From Novosphingobium sp. CF614 (GTDB taxonomy: Bacteria > Pseudomonadota > Alphaproteobacteria > Sphingomonadales > Sphingomonadaceae): 64,000 bases of DNA. The position numbers were made by a program, and so were the translations under genes. Under the pieces are notes generated by a model. The model searched no databases and was not told the DNA's origin. It saw nothing but the letters and a program-made list of their open reading frames with translations. This document shows positions 37,662-47,779 of this stretch, one piece after another. The stretch spans positions 124,001 through 188,000 of the forward strand of contig NZ_FOOR01000007.1 of assembly GCF_900113255.1 (NCBI RefSeq), given 5' to 3'. Position 1 is the first letter of the stretch. The number at the start of each line of letters is the position of its first letter.

Positions 37662-38426
37662 ATGAGCGCGCGGCCCGCGATGCTGGTAACGGGCGGGGCC
37701 AAGCGGCTCGGCGCCGCGATTGCGCGCGCCTTCGGCGCGGCGGGTTGGCACGTGATGATTCACTACGGCCGATCGCGTGCACAGGCAGAGGCGCTCGCTG
37801 CCGAACTGCCCTCGGCCGAAATCGTCGCCTGCGAACTGGACGACTGGAACGAAGGCCCGGCCATGGTCGAGGCCCTGGCCGCGCGGCTGGAGGACTGGCG
37901 GGTCATGGTCAACTGCGCCGGGGTGTTCAACCTCGATACCGCGCAAGCGCTGGCCCCGGCGGTGTTCGAAAGCGCCATGCGGGTCAATGCGGCCACTCCG
38001 GCGCGGATCGGGCAGGCCTTCCTCGCCCACGCACGCGCCAGCGGCGGACGGCGGCTGATCCATGTCACCGACCAGAAGCTGCGCAATCCCAATCCGGACT
38101 TCTTCTCCTATACGATGAGCAAGCACGCGCTGGCGGCGACCATCCCGATGCTCTCGATGGCCCGCGCCGACCCGCGCGACCGCGTCTACGGCATCGCGCC
38201 CGGCGCGATCCTGGCGAGCCACGACCAGACCGAGGCGGAAACCGAAGTGTCGCACCGGATGAACCTGCTGCGCCGCAAGACCCTGCCCCAGGATATTGCC
38301 GGAACCGCCCTGTTCCTCGCCCAAGGCTGGCTGGCAAGCGGGGAGACCGTCTACGTCGATTCGGGCCAGCACCTGCTCTCCCAGCCGCGCGACGTGTTGT
38401 TCCTGGCCCGGCAGGACGCGGAATGA
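37662..38426 (+). CDS. Short-chain dehydrogenase/reductase, FolM-like
   Basis: 254 residues. Cofactor motif TGGAKRLG near residue 11 is the pteridine-reductase-like variant (TGG-X3-RLG); VNCAGVF and the YTMSKHAL catalytic Tyr/Lys follow, with PGAIL later. This resembles the FolM/pteridine reductase subgroup that makes tetrahydro-monapterin or -folate. Substrate is inferred only. Confidence 0.8.
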   Translation: MSARPAMLVTGGAKRLGAAIARAFGAAGWHVMIHYGRSRAQAEALAAELPSAEIVACELDDWNEGPAMVEALAARLEDWRVMVNCAGVFNLDTAQALAPAVFESAMRVNAATPARIGQAFLAHARASGGRRLIHVTDQKLRNPNPDFFSYTMSKHALAATIPMLSMARADPRDRVYGIAPGAILASHDQTEAETEVSHRMNLLRRKTLPQDIAGTALFLAQGWLASGETVYVDSGQHLLSQPRDVLFLARQDAE

Positions 38427-38526
38427 GGAACGCCGATGATGCGATGCGCCGCTGGCCATAGCCGCGAATGACTGTAGAACCACCTGGCGTTTCCCCTGGG
38501 GTACTCCCCACGACCGATTGACAAAT

Positions 38527-39780
38527 ATGGCTATTCTTGACCGTTTTCTGAAACGCGGTGTCCGCCAGGGGATCCTGGAAGTGGCCCGCCCCGACGGCAG
38601 TGTGAAGCGCTTCGGCACGCCTGCCGAGGGTTTCCCGCAAGTGCGCATCCGCCTGGCCAGCGCCAAGGCCGAACGCGGCATCCTCTCCGATCCCCGGCTC
38701 GGCGCGGCCGAGGCCTTCATGGACGGGCAGCTGACCATCGAGCAGGGCGACATCATGGCGCTGATCGAACTGCTGCGCGCCAACAGCCGCTGGGACAAGG
38801 GCGGCGAGGTCAAGGAAAGCTCGGCGCTCAAGAAGACGGCCGCGCGGCTCGTCACCCTGGTCGACGGGATCAACCGCGCCGCCGGGGCCAAGGCCAACAT
38901 CGCGCATCACTACGATATCGGCAACGATCTCTACCGCCTGTTCCTCGATGCCGAGCACATGCAGTACAGCTGCGCCTACTGGCCGCGCGAGGGCATGAGC
39001 CTGGAAGAGGCCCAGACCGCCAAGCTGGCGCACATCGCCGCCAAGCTGGCGCTTGCACCCGGCGCCGACGGGCCGCTGCGCGTGCTGGACATCGGCTGCG
39101 GCTGGGGCGGCATGGCGATCTACCTGGCGCGCCATGCCGGCGTGATCGTGAAAGGCATCACGCTGAGCGAGGAGCAGCTCGCGCTCGCCCGTGAACGCGC
39201 CGCCGAAGCGGGCGTGGCGGACCGGATCGATTTCGAGCTGGTCGATTACCGCGACCTGGCCGCGCGCGGCGAGCGGTTCGACCGGATCGTCTCGGTCGGC
39301 ATGTTCGAACATGTCGGCCAGGCACAGTTCGCCCGCTACTTCCGCGACTGCGCGACCATGCTCGCCGATGACGGGGTGATGCTGCTGCACACGATCGGGC
39401 GCATGGGCGGGCCGGGCGCGACCGACGCCTTCACCCGCAAGTACATCTTTCCCGGCGGCTATATCCCCGCGCTGAGCGAGACCGTGGCCGCCAGCGAGCG
39501 CGTGCGCCTGATCGCAGCCGACGTCGAGAACTTGCGGCTGCACTACGCCATCACGCTGCGCGAATGGTACAAGCGCTGCGTGGAGCACCGGGACGCGATC
39601 GTCGCGCTCCACGACGAGCGCTTCTACCGGATGTGGACCTTCTACCTCGCCGGGGCGACCGCCGCCTTCGAAAGCGGGAGCATGTGCAACTACCAGATCC
39701 AGTATATCCGCGACCGCCGCACGCTTCCCCTCGCCCGCGACTATATCCGCGAGGCCGAGCAACGGCTGCCCGGCGGCTGA
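38527..39780 (+). CDS. Cyclopropane-fatty-acyl-phospholipid synthase family methyltransferase
   Basis: 417 residues; an in-frame TTG at 38518 would extend it by three. The SAM-binding motif DIGCGWGGMAIYLARHAG and the segments HYDIGNDLYRLFLD and MQYSCAYW are conserved in this family, as is GMFEHVGQAQFARYF (catalytic region) and the C-terminal EWYKRC. The enzyme modifies unsaturated membrane acyl chains. Confidence 0.93.
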   Translation: MAILDRFLKRGVRQGILEVARPDGSVKRFGTPAEGFPQVRIRLASAKAERGILSDPRLGAAEAFMDGQLTIEQGDIMALIELLRANSRWDKGGEVKESSALKKTAARLVTLVDGINRAAGAKANIAHHYDIGNDLYRLFLDAEHMQYSCAYWPREGMSLEEAQTAKLAHIAAKLALAPGADGPLRVLDIGCGWGGMAIYLARHAGVIVKGITLSEEQLALARERAAEAGVADRIDFELVDYRDLAARGERFDRIVSVGMFEHVGQAQFARYFRDCATMLADDGVMLLHTIGRMGGPGATDAFTRKYIFPGGYIPALSETVAASERVRLIAADVENLRLHYAITLREWYKRCVEHRDAIVALHDERFYRMWTFYLAGATAAFESGSMCNYQIQYIRDRRTLPLARDYIREAEQRLPGG

Positions 39781-39871
39781 GCCCGCCATTGCGAAGCGGG
39801 GATGCACCTGTTAGGCGCGCGTCCCGAATCAGGCCCAATCCAGCCCCAATCCAAGGGAGCGCGCAGAGCTC

Positions 39872-41086
39872 ATGTCCGAAATCAAGAAGGTCGTCCTCGC
39901 CTACTCCGGCGGCCTCGACACCAGCGTCATCCTCAAGTGGCTGCAAGTCACCTACAACTGCGAGGTGGTGACTTTCACCGCCGACCTCGGCCAGGGGGAG
40001 GAGCTGGAACCGGCGCGCGCCAAGGCCAAGCTGATGGGCCTGCCGGACGAGCACATCTACATCGACGACTTGCGCGAGGAATTCGTGCGCGACTTCGTGT
40101 TCCCGATGATGCGCGCCAATGCCCGCTACGAGGGCGACTACCTGCTCGGCACCTCGATCGCCCGCCCGCTGATCTCCAAGCGCCTGATCGAGATCGCGCA
40201 CGAGACCGGCGCCGACGCCGTCGCCCATGGCGCCACCGGCAAGGGCAACGACCAGGTCCGCTTCGAGCTGTCCGCCTATGCGCTCGATCCGAACATCAAG
40301 GTCATCGCCCCCTGGCGCGAGTGGGATCTCACCAGCCGTACCGCGCTGATCGCCTGGGCCGAGCAGCACCAGATCCCGGTGCCCAAGGACAAGCGCGGCG
40401 AAAGCCCCTTCTCCACCGACGCCAACCTGCTGCACACCTCGTCCGAAGGCAAAGTGCTGGAGGACCCGTGGGAGGAAACGCCCGACTACGTCTATTCGCG
40501 CACCGTCAACCCGGAAGACGCGCCGGACCAGGCCGAGTACATCACCATCGATTTCGAGAAGGGTGACGGCGTGGCTCTCAACGGCGTCGCGATGTCGCCC
40601 GCGACCTTGCTGACCCAGCTCAACGAACTGGGCCGCAAGCACGGCATCGGCCGGCTCGATCTGGTCGAGAACCGCTTCGTCGGCATGAAGTCACGTGGGA
40701 TGTACGAAACGCCGGGCGGCACGATCTACGCCGTCGCCCATCGGGGCATCGAGCAGATCACGCTCGATCGCGGCGCCGCGCACCTCAAGGACGAACTGAT
40801 GCCCAAGTATGCCGAGCTGATCTACAACGGCTTCTGGTTCGCCCCCGAGCGCGAGATGCTGCAGGCGGCGATCGACCACAGCCAGAGCCGCGTCAACGGC
40901 ACCGTGCGGCTCAAGATCTACAAGGGCCTGGCTTCGGTGGTCGGCCGCAAATCGCCCGATTCGCTCTACTCCGAACGCCACGTGACCTTCGAGGACGACG
41001 CCGGCGCTTATGACCAGAAGGACGCGGCGGGCTTCATCAAGCTCAACGCCCTGCGCCTGCGCCTGCTTGCCCAGCGGGATCGTTGA
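39872..41086 (+). CDS. argG: Argininosuccinate synthase
   Basis: 404 residues. The ATP loop [16 protein letters not shown] is at the start; [17 protein letters not shown] and [20 protein letters not shown] are conserved. Seventh step of arginine biosynthesis, ligating citrulline and aspartate. It is monocistronic here, with a gap of about 90 bases upstream. Confidence 0.98.
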   Translation: MSEIKKVVLAYSGGLDTSVILKWLQVTYNCEVVTFTADLGQGEELEPARAKAKLMGLPDEHIYIDDLREEFVRDFVFPMMRANARYEGDYLLGTSIARPLISKRLIEIAHETGADAVAHGATGKGNDQVRFELSAYALDPNIKVIAPWREWDLTSRTALIAWAEQHQIPVPKDKRGESPFSTDANLLHTSSEGKVLEDPWEETPDYVYSRTVNPEDAPDQAEYITIDFEKGDGVALNGVAMSPATLLTQLNELGRKHGIGRLDLVENRFVGMKSRGMYETPGGTIYAVAHRGIEQITLDRGAAHLKDELMPKYAELIYNGFWFAPEREMLQAAIDHSQSRVNGTVRLKIYKGLASVVGRKSPDSLYSERHVTFEDDAGAYDQKDAAGFIKLNALRLRLLAQRDR

Positions 41087-41239
41087 AGGCGGGATCGCTG
41101 ACCGCACGGCATGAACTCTTTCCGGTGGCCCGTTGCCGAAGCGCGACGGGCCGCTTGCCGGCGGGGGCTCCGGGGGTGCCCAAGTTAACCCTCCGCCTGT
41201 AGGAGTCCCCGGCATCGACAACGGCGAAGTGGGGTCTTC

Positions 41240-41773
41240 TTGGCATTCCAGCCCATCGGCCAGCGCATCAACCAGCGCAGGGGCCAACAGCGCAGGGGCC
41301 AGCGCACCGGTTTCCTGGCCACCCTCGCCGCAGCCATGACCCTGCCGCTCGCCGGACCGGTCCATGCCGATTCCCGTGATGTCCATATCGCGATAAACGA
41401 CGCCGCCACGCCCGCCGTTCCCGCCTCGATCATCCCGGCCCCCGACGCGCCGAGGGTCGAACCGCAGCTGGAGCCGATCGGTTCGGGCATGGCCAGCTTT
41501 TACGGCCGGAGCCTGGCCGGCAGCCGCACCGCCAGCGGCCAGCGGTTCGATCCCGGCGCGCTCACCGCGGCGCACCGCACGCTGCCCTTCGGCACCCAGG
41601 TCCAGGTTACCAACGCGTCGACCGGCGATTCGGTGATCGTCACCATCAACGATCGCGGCCCCTTCCACTCCAACCGCGTGATCGACCTGTCCGAGGCCGC
41701 CGCGCGCCAGATCGGCATTGCCCGGGCGGGCAGCGGCATGGTCCAACTCGCGGTGCTTTCGCCCGGCGGCTGA
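41240..41773 (+). CDS. RlpA-like septal lipoprotein / lytic transglycosylase domain protein
   Basis: 177 residues. The double-psi beta-barrel core is typical: GMASFYGRSLAGSRTASGQR, LPFGTQVQVTN and VTINDRGPFHSNRVIDLS. RlpA cleaves denuded glycan strands at the septum. The N-terminal signal region is best used with the TTG at 41240; the ATG at 41336 would cut the signal peptide. There is no SPOR domain and no clear lipobox. Confidence 0.8.
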   Translation: MAFQPIGQRINQRRGQQRRGQRTGFLATLAAAMTLPLAGPVHADSRDVHIAINDAATPAVPASIIPAPDAPRVEPQLEPIGSGMASFYGRSLAGSRTASGQRFDPGALTAAHRTLPFGTQVQVTNASTGDSVIVTINDRGPFHSNRVIDLSEAAARQIGIARAGSGMVQLAVLSPGG

Positions 41774-42216
41774 AGCGCGATGACGGCCTGACGCTGGTCG
41801 ATCGGGGGTCGATCAGGCTGAAGCCGGCCGACGCGGCGGCGGAGGGGGTGGGGGAAGCGCCGCGTCGACCTCACTTGCGATAACGGCGAAGCCAGCGATC
41901 CGTTCCCACGCCGGCGCAATGCCCGCCGAACCGTGCCTTGCTTCCGACAAGTCCGACGATCCCCGCCGGCGGTGCCGCCTGCTCCCCCTTCCCCATCACG
42001 GCAGAATGCGCGGCCACTGACCCCAATTCGTCATATTCAACCGCCGATGCCCCTCGTTACGATCGAAGATTTGCCATGGGACAGATAGGCTCAATCGTGA
42101 AAATAGAAGCGGATCGGCTCGCTCAAGCCCGCGGAAAAGTGCGGAATCGCGGCCGAAAAGATCTGCTCGCTCGGAATTCGCAGGACGTGGGAACAATTCT
42201 AGTGAGGGGTCACGAG
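41774..42216. other. Intergenic region upstream of the TonB-dependent receptor
   Basis: 443 bases between rlpA and the receptor gene. The reading frame of the receptor is open here but lacks protein-like features; the GTGAGGGGT just before 42217 is a plausible ribosome binding site. I could not identify a convincing iron box. Confidence 0.5.
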
Positions 42217-44376
42217 ATGACGATTTGGAATTCCGCAGTTCATGCTTCCCTGTTGGCCGGAACGGCGCTGCTGGCATTTCCCGGCACGGCCCTGGCAGAC
42301 GAGGCCGCGGACGAGGCCGCCACGGGTGATGCGATCACGGTCGTCGGCCAGCGCCAGCAATATCGCGGCGACGTTCCGCTCAGAGAGATCCCGCAGTCGG
42401 TCCAGGAAATCAATGGCGAGATGCTCAAGGATCTCAACATCACCCGCCTCGACACCGCGCTCGATCTTGCCAGCGGCATCGCCCGTCAGAACAACTTCGG
42501 CGGCCTGTGGGATGCCTTCGCGGTGCGCGGCTTCGCGGGCGACGAGAATTTCCCGAGCGGCTTCCTGGTCAACGGCTTCAACGGCGGGCGCGGCTACGGC
42601 GGTCCGCGCGATGCCTCGAACATCGAGCGGATCGAGATCCTCAAGGGACCGAACGGCGCCGTGTTCGGGCGCGGCGAGCCCGGCGGCACGGTGAACATCA
42701 TCACCAGGAAGGCCACGCTCGACAACACTTTCGGCAGCTTCTCGGCCTCGGCCGGCAGCTTCGATACCTACCGCGTCGAAGGCGACTACAACCTCGCCCT
42801 GTCGGACAAGCTGGCGGTGCGCCTGAACGGCGCCGCGCAGGACGCCGGCAGCTTCCGCGACACGATCGAATCGAACAAGATCGTGGCTTCGCCCTCGGTG
42901 CTGTTCCAGCCCACGTCCTCGACCAGTCTCAGCTACGAGATGGAGTACGTCGACCAGGAAGTGCCGTTCGATCGCGGCGTCGTGGCCATCGACGGCGTAC
43001 TGGGCCGGATCCCGCGCTCGACCTTCCTCGGCGAACCGGGCGACGGGCCGATCAAGGTCAAGGTGCTTGGCCACCAGGTCCAGTTGCAGCAGGAACTTGC
43101 GAAGGACTGGGTCTTCCTCGCCGGCTTCGGCTATCGCGACACCAGCTTCGGGGGCTATTCGACCGAGGCGGAGCTTTCCGGCGGCCGCCAGACGCTGGAA
43201 GAGACCGGCAACTATCTTTCCCGCCAGCGCCGCTTCCGCGACTACGACACCACCAACATGGTGTTCCGTGGCGAGGTTTCCGGCAAGCTTTACACAGGGC
43301 CTTTCACGCACCACGTACTGGTCGGCGCCGATTGGGACCGGTTCGAGATCAACCTGCTGCAGCAGCGCTTCCGGCCCGGCAGCTATACCGCCGGTTCGGC
43401 GATCACCGCCAGCAACAACGCGATCGACATCTTCGATCCGGTCTATGGCCAGATGCCGACGCCGAACGTGACGATCACGAATTCAAAGGAAGTCCAGAAA
43501 TCCTGGGGCATCTACTTCCAGGACCAGATCGACATCACCGATCATTTCAAGATCCGCGTCGGCGGGCGCTATGACCACTTCCGCCAGAACGTCGACAACC
43601 ATCTGGCCACTGTCAACCCGATCACCATCAACGTTCGCAAGCGCTTCAGCCCCACGGCGGGCGCCCTCTATGAACTGACCGACACGCTCAGCATCTACGC
43701 CGGCTATGGCACGGGCTTCCGGCCGAACAGCGGCCTCGATGCTGACGGCAACACGTTCTCGCCGGAAACCAGCAAGTCCTATGAAGCAGGGCTGCGCTTC
43801 GTCTCGCCCGACAATGCCATCTCGGCGACGCTTGCCGCGTTCACGATGAAGAAGAACAACATCCTCACCATGAACCCGAACAACGCGAACTTCTCGATCG
43901 CGGCGGGATCGGCGCGGAGCAAGGGCATAGAGGCGGACGTGAACGCAAGGCTGCCGGGCGGTTTCAACGTCATCGGCACTTATGCCTATACCGATGCCTA
44001 TTGGACCACCGCCTCCCAGGACATGAGCTTCGGCCTCACCATTCTTCCGGGCGATTCGCTCATCAACATCCCCAAGCACGCGGCCAACCTGCTCGTGACC
44101 AAGGAATTCGACCTGGGCGATGCCGGCGTGGTGACGATCGGCAGCGGCGTCAACTACGTCGGCAAGCGGCTGGGCGAAACCGGGGTGGATTTCCACCTGC
44201 CGGACTACACCCTGGTCCGCGCTATGGCCAGCTACGCGCCAAGCGAGAGCGTCAAGCTCAGCCTCGATGCCACCAACTTGTTCAACGTGACGTACTACCC
44301 GGCTTCCTATCACCGTTACTGGGTGACGCCCGGTACGCCGCGCGCGGTCACTTTCCGGGTTGACTTCTCCTTCTGA
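42217..44376 (+). CDS. TonB-dependent siderophore-type outer-membrane receptor
   Basis: 719 residues. Signal peptide (MTIWNSAVHASLLAGTALLA...) then a TonB-box-like DAITVVGQ. The plug has LREIPQSVQEINGEM, FAVRGFAGDENFPSGFLVNG and RIEILKGPNGAVFGRGEPGG; the barrel ends with ATNLFNVTYYPASYH and the terminal aromatic VDFSF. Such receptors import ferric siderophores or other large ligands. It is the first gene of a 16-kb plus-strand cluster with a peptide-type transporter and catabolic enzymes, which suggests a ligand used as nutrient as well as, or instead of, an iron source. Confidence 0.92.
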   Translation: MTIWNSAVHASLLAGTALLAFPGTALADEAADEAATGDAITVVGQRQQYRGDVPLREIPQSVQEINGEMLKDLNITRLDTALDLASGIARQNNFGGLWDAFAVRGFAGDENFPSGFLVNGFNGGRGYGGPRDASNIERIEILKGPNGAVFGRGEPGGTVNIITRKATLDNTFGSFSASAGSFDTYRVEGDYNLALSDKLAVRLNGAAQDAGSFRDTIESNKIVASPSVLFQPTSSTSLSYEMEYVDQEVPFDRGVVAIDGVLGRIPRSTFLGEPGDGPIKVKVLGHQVQLQQELAKDWVFLAGFGYRDTSFGGYSTEAELSGGRQTLEETGNYLSRQRRFRDYDTTNMVFRGEVSGKLYTGPFTHHVLVGADWDRFEINLLQQRFRPGSYTAGSAITASNNAIDIFDPVYGQMPTPNVTITNSKEVQKSWGIYFQDQIDITDHFKIRVGGRYDHFRQNVDNHLATVNPITINVRKRFSPTAGALYELTDTLSIYAGYGTGFRPNSGLDADGNTFSPETSKSYEAGLRFVSPDNAISATLAAFTMKKNNILTMNPNNANFSIAAGSARSKGIEADVNARLPGGFNVIGTYAYTDAYWTTASQDMSFGLTILPGDSLINIPKHAANLLVTKEFDLGDAGVVTIGSGVNYVGKRLGETGVDFHLPDYTLVRAMASYAPSESVKLSLDATNLFNVTYYPASYHRYWVTPGTPRAVTFRVDFSF

Positions 44377-44456
44377 GAACGGCCTCCCAGCGCATGTCCG
44401 CCGCTCCCCGTCCAGCGGGGAGCGGCGGCGGCAAACCATCTTTCGGGAGCGGAACG

Positions 44457-45386
44457 ATGACCGCGATCCTCCATTGCGGCGATGAAGCGCGCGGCGCGCT
44501 GTGGCGTGAAATCTTCGCCCGGGAACTGCCGGAAGTGGAATTCCGCTGCTGGCCCGACCTGGAGGAGGCCGGGGATATCCGCTTCCTCGTCGCCTGGACG
44601 CTCACGCCCGAACTGATCGCGAGCCTGCCCAGGCTGGAGATCCTGTTCAGCATCGGCGCGGGCGTCGACCAGCTCGACCTCGGCATCGTTCCCCCGCATG
44701 TGCGGGTGGTGCGGATGATCGAGCCGGGCATCACCACCACCATGGCGCAGTACGTGGTCATGGCGGTGCTCGCGCTGCACCGCGACCTGCCGTTCTACCT
44801 GGCCGAGCAACGCGCCGGCCGCTGGACTCCGCGCGACGTGCTGCTGTGCTCCGAACGAAGCGTCGGCTTCCTGGGGCTTGGCGAGCTGGCGCGCGCCTCG
44901 TTGACCGCGCTGGCACCGCTGGGCTTTCGCCTGCTCGGCTGGAGCCGCGGCGGCGGCGAGATCGACGGAGTGGAATGCCATGCCGGCGCCGGCGGCCTCG
45001 ATCCGTTCCTGGCCCAGTGCGACATCCTTGTCTGCCTGCTGCCGCTGACCGACGAAACGCGCGGCATCCTGTGCCGCGACTTGTTCGACCGCCTTCCGCG
45101 CGGGGCCGCCATCGTCAACGCCGCGCGCGGCGGCCACCTGGTCCAGGAAGACCTCCGCGCGGCGCTGGACGAAGGCCAGCTCTCGGCCGCCTTCCTCGAC
45201 GTGGCCGACCCGGAGCCGCTGCCGGAGGGCCATCCATTCCATTCGCATCCCGCGATTTTCCTGACCCCGCACATCGCTGGCGTGACCCGCCGGGAAACCG
45301 CCGTGCATTCGCTGATCGCCAATCTCCGGCATGTCCTGGCCGGCCGGCAACCCGAAGGAGAAATCGATCGCCGGCGCGGCTACTGA
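44457..45386 (+). CDS. D-2-hydroxyacid dehydrogenase (glyoxylate/hydroxypyruvate reductase type)
   Basis: 309 residues from the ATG at 44457, preceded by GGGAGCGG. Nucleotide-binding VGFLGLGELARASL, then VNAARGGHL (substrate arginine), DVADPEPLPEGHPFHSH and LTPHIAGVTRRETA (catalytic histidine) follow the family order. Closest in layout to GhrA-type reductases. It starts 81 bases after the receptor stop. It probably reduces a 2-oxoacid produced in the cluster's pathway. Confidence 0.88.
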   Translation: MTAILHCGDEARGALWREIFARELPEVEFRCWPDLEEAGDIRFLVAWTLTPELIASLPRLEILFSIGAGVDQLDLGIVPPHVRVVRMIEPGITTTMAQYVVMAVLALHRDLPFYLAEQRAGRWTPRDVLLCSERSVGFLGLGELARASLTALAPLGFRLLGWSRGGGEIDGVECHAGAGGLDPFLAQCDILVCLLPLTDETRGILCRDLFDRLPRGAAIVNAARGGHLVQEDLRAALDEGQLSAAFLDVADPEPLPEGHPFHSHPAIFLTPHIAGVTRRETAVHSLIANLRHVLAGRQPEGEIDRRRGY

Positions 45387-45538
45387 CCGGCGGCATGCTA
45401 TGCCGAATGGGCGAATGCAAAACCGCAATGACCCCCACTTGGCCCACGCAATCGGAAACAAGTAGCGCGCGGGCGGTGGCCTTATGCACAGTGAGAAGCG
45501 CGGCGGCAGTGGCCCGCGCATGAGGATCCAGTGACGAC

Positions 45539-46231
45539 ATGACCAGCGCCAGTCCCGTCTTCGTTCCCCCGTTCCGGCCCGCGTACATCAGCTTCGACTG
45601 CTACGGCACGCTGATCCGCTTCCGCATGTCGGAAATGGCCCGGGAATTCTTCGCCGACCGTATCGCGCCCGAAGCCATGGACCGTATGTGCCAGGTCTTC
45701 TCGACCTACCGCTTCGACGAGACCATGGGCCCATGGCAGCCCTATCGCGAGCTGATCCGCAATGCCGTACGCCGCACCGCGCGGAAGTTCGGCGTCGAGT
45801 ACCGCGAGGCGGACGCCGACGCGATCTACGAAGCGGTGCCGACCTGGGGCCCCCACGCGGACGTGCCGGGGGGCCTTGTCCGGATCGCCGACAAGATCCC
45901 GCTCGTCATCCTCTCCAATGCGATGAACGAGCAGATCCCGCACAATGTCGCGCTGCTGGGGGCGCCGTTCCACCGCGTCTATACCGCCGAGAGCGCGCAG
46001 GCCTACAAGCCGCGCATGCAGGCGTTCGAATACATGTTCGACCAGCTCGGCTGCGGGCCGGAAGTGATGATGCACGTCTCCTCCAGCTTCCGCTACGACC
46101 AGAACACCGCCACCGATCTCGGCTTCGGCTGCCGCGTCTTCGTCGGTCGCGGCCACGAGCCGTCGAACGCCAGCTATCGCGACGTCGAGATTCCGCACAT
46201 CGGCTGCCTGCCGGCCGTGGTCGGCCTCTGA
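45539..46231 (+). CDS. HAD-superfamily hydrolase, 2-haloacid dehalogenase type II-like
   Basis: 230 residues. ISFDCYGTLIRF carries the nucleophilic aspartate, VILSNAMNEQI the second motif, AYKPRMQAF the lysine, and HVSSSFRYDQNTATDLGF the acidic motif. Similarity to haloacid dehalogenases is clear, but many members are phosphatases or dehalogenases of unknown substrate. Stop and the next gene's GTG are adjacent, so it is part of the transporter operon. Confidence 0.83.
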   Translation: MTSASPVFVPPFRPAYISFDCYGTLIRFRMSEMAREFFADRIAPEAMDRMCQVFSTYRFDETMGPWQPYRELIRNAVRRTARKFGVEYREADADAIYEAVPTWGPHADVPGGLVRIADKIPLVILSNAMNEQIPHNVALLGAPFHRVYTAESAQAYKPRMQAFEYMFDQLGCGPEVMMHVSSSFRYDQNTATDLGFGCRVFVGRGHEPSNASYRDVEIPHIGCLPAVVGL

Positions 46232-47779
46232 GTGCCGATCGGGCGCGACCTTTCCCGGCGCGGGCTGATCGGCACCGGCCTGGCGGGGGTGGGCCTGCTT
46301 GCCCTGGGTGGATGCGGCGGCGGCGAGAAACCCGCCCGTCCGCAGCGCGGCGGCAGCATCCGCGTCGCCACGCAGGCCGCCTCCACGGCGGATACCCTGG
46401 ACCCGGCCAAGGGCGCGATGGCCACCGACTACACGCGCCATTTCATGCTCTACAACGGGCTGACCTGCATCGAGGACGAGAGCCTGGTTCCGCGCCCCTC
46501 GCTCGCCCGTGCGTTCGAGAGCGCCGATCGCATCACCTGGCACTTCGACCTCCAGCGCGGGGTGCGCTTCCATGACGGGGCCGAGCTGACCGCACGCGAT
46601 GTCGTGTTCTCGCTCCTGCGGCACAAGGATCCGGCGGTCGGCTCGAAGATGGCGGCCATCGCCCGGCAGTTCGCCGAAGTGCGCGCCGATGGCCGCTATG
46701 GCGTGATCCTGCGGCTGACCGGCGCCAACGCGGACCTGCCGACGATCCTGGCCCAGTCCCATTTCCTGATCGTGCGCGCCGGCCAGCCCGCGCCCGACGG
46801 CACCGGCACCGGCGCCTTCACGCTCGCGGAGTTCCAACCCGGCGTGCGTACCGTGGCCCTGCGCAACCCGGACTACTGGATTCCCGGCCGTCCCCGCCTC
46901 GAACGCGTCGAGCTGATCGCGATCCCCGACGAGGTCGGCCGGGTCAATGCGCTGCTTTCGGGCGATGTCCAGCTCTGCAATGCGATCAACCCGCGATCGA
47001 CCCGCCGCGTCGAGGCCGATCCGGGCTATGCGGTGATGGCCACGCCTTCCTCGCTCTTCACCGATCTCATCATGCGCCAGGACCAATTGCCCAGCGGCAA
47101 TCCCGATTTCGTCCAGGCGATCAAGCTGATGATCGACCGGCCGCTGGTGAAGCGCGCCCTGTTCCGCAACTATGCGACGATCGCCAACGACCAGCCGATC
47201 GCGCCGTTCCAGCCCTATTTCAACCCGGACGTGCCGCAGACCGTGCTCGATCTCGACAAGGCCCGCTGGCACGTGCGGCGCGCCGGGCTGACCGGCGTGC
47301 GCATGCCGATCTTCGCCGCCACCGCCGCGGTGGGCGCGGTCGACCTGGCCTCGATCCTCCAGGAATACGGTTCGAAGGTCGGCCTCGATTTCGCGGTCAA
47401 CCGCGTGCCCGCCGATGGATACTGGTCGACGCACTGGATGCGCCACCCCCTGACTTTCGGAAACTGCAACCCGCGCCCGACCGCCGATCTCATCTTCAGC
47501 CTGTTCTTCCAGTCGAGCGCGGAGTGGAACGAAAGCGGCTGGCGCAACGAGCGCTTCGACCGCCTGCTGGTGGAAGCACGCGGCGAAGCGGACGAGGCGC
47601 GGCGCGGCGAACTCTACGGCGAGATGCAGCGCATCGTCCACGACAAGTGCGGCGTCGCCATTCCCGTCTTCATCAGCCTCGTGGACGGCCACGATCGCCG
47701 CCTGAAGGGCCTGCGCCCGATCCCGCTGGGAGCCTTCATGGGCTATCGCTTCGCCGAATACGCATGGTGGGACGGCTGA
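46232..47779 (+). CDS. ABC transporter substrate-binding lipoprotein, family 5
   Basis: 515 residues, GTG start immediately after the previous stop. The N-terminus has twin arginines (DLSRRGLIG) and a lipobox LGGC, so it may be Tat-exported and lipidated. Family 5 (peptide, nickel, opine) features: RGGSIRVATQAAS, LDPAKGAM, ITWHFDLQRGVRFHDGAEL and GNPDFVQAIKLMIDRPLV. It binds the substrate in the periplasm for the permeases that follow. Its stop overlaps the first permease start. Confidence 0.93.
   Translation: MPIGRDLSRRGLIGTGLAGVGLLALGGCGGGEKPARPQRGGSIRVATQAASTADTLDPAKGAMATDYTRHFMLYNGLTCIEDESLVPRPSLARAFESADRITWHFDLQRGVRFHDGAELTARDVVFSLLRHKDPAVGSKMAAIARQFAEVRADGRYGVILRLTGANADLPTILAQSHFLIVRAGQPAPDGTGTGAFTLAEFQPGVRTVALRNPDYWIPGRPRLERVELIAIPDEVGRVNALLSGDVQLCNAINPRSTRRVEADPGYAVMATPSSLFTDLIMRQDQLPSGNPDFVQAIKLMIDRPLVKRALFRNYATIANDQPIAPFQPYFNPDVPQTVLDLDKARWHVRRAGLTGVRMPIFAATAAVGAVDLASILQEYGSKVGLDFAVNRVPADGYWSTHWMRHPLTFGNCNPRPTADLIFSLFFQSSAEWNESGWRNERFDRLLVEARGEADEARRGELYGEMQRIVHDKCGVAIPVFISLVDGHDRRLKGLRPIPLGAFMGYRFAEYAWWDG

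Noticed and set aside
45482-47692. Minus-strand open frame (736 codons) across the HAD and substrate-binding genes
   Set aside because: It runs antisense to two genes that have conserved family motifs and operon-like spacing.
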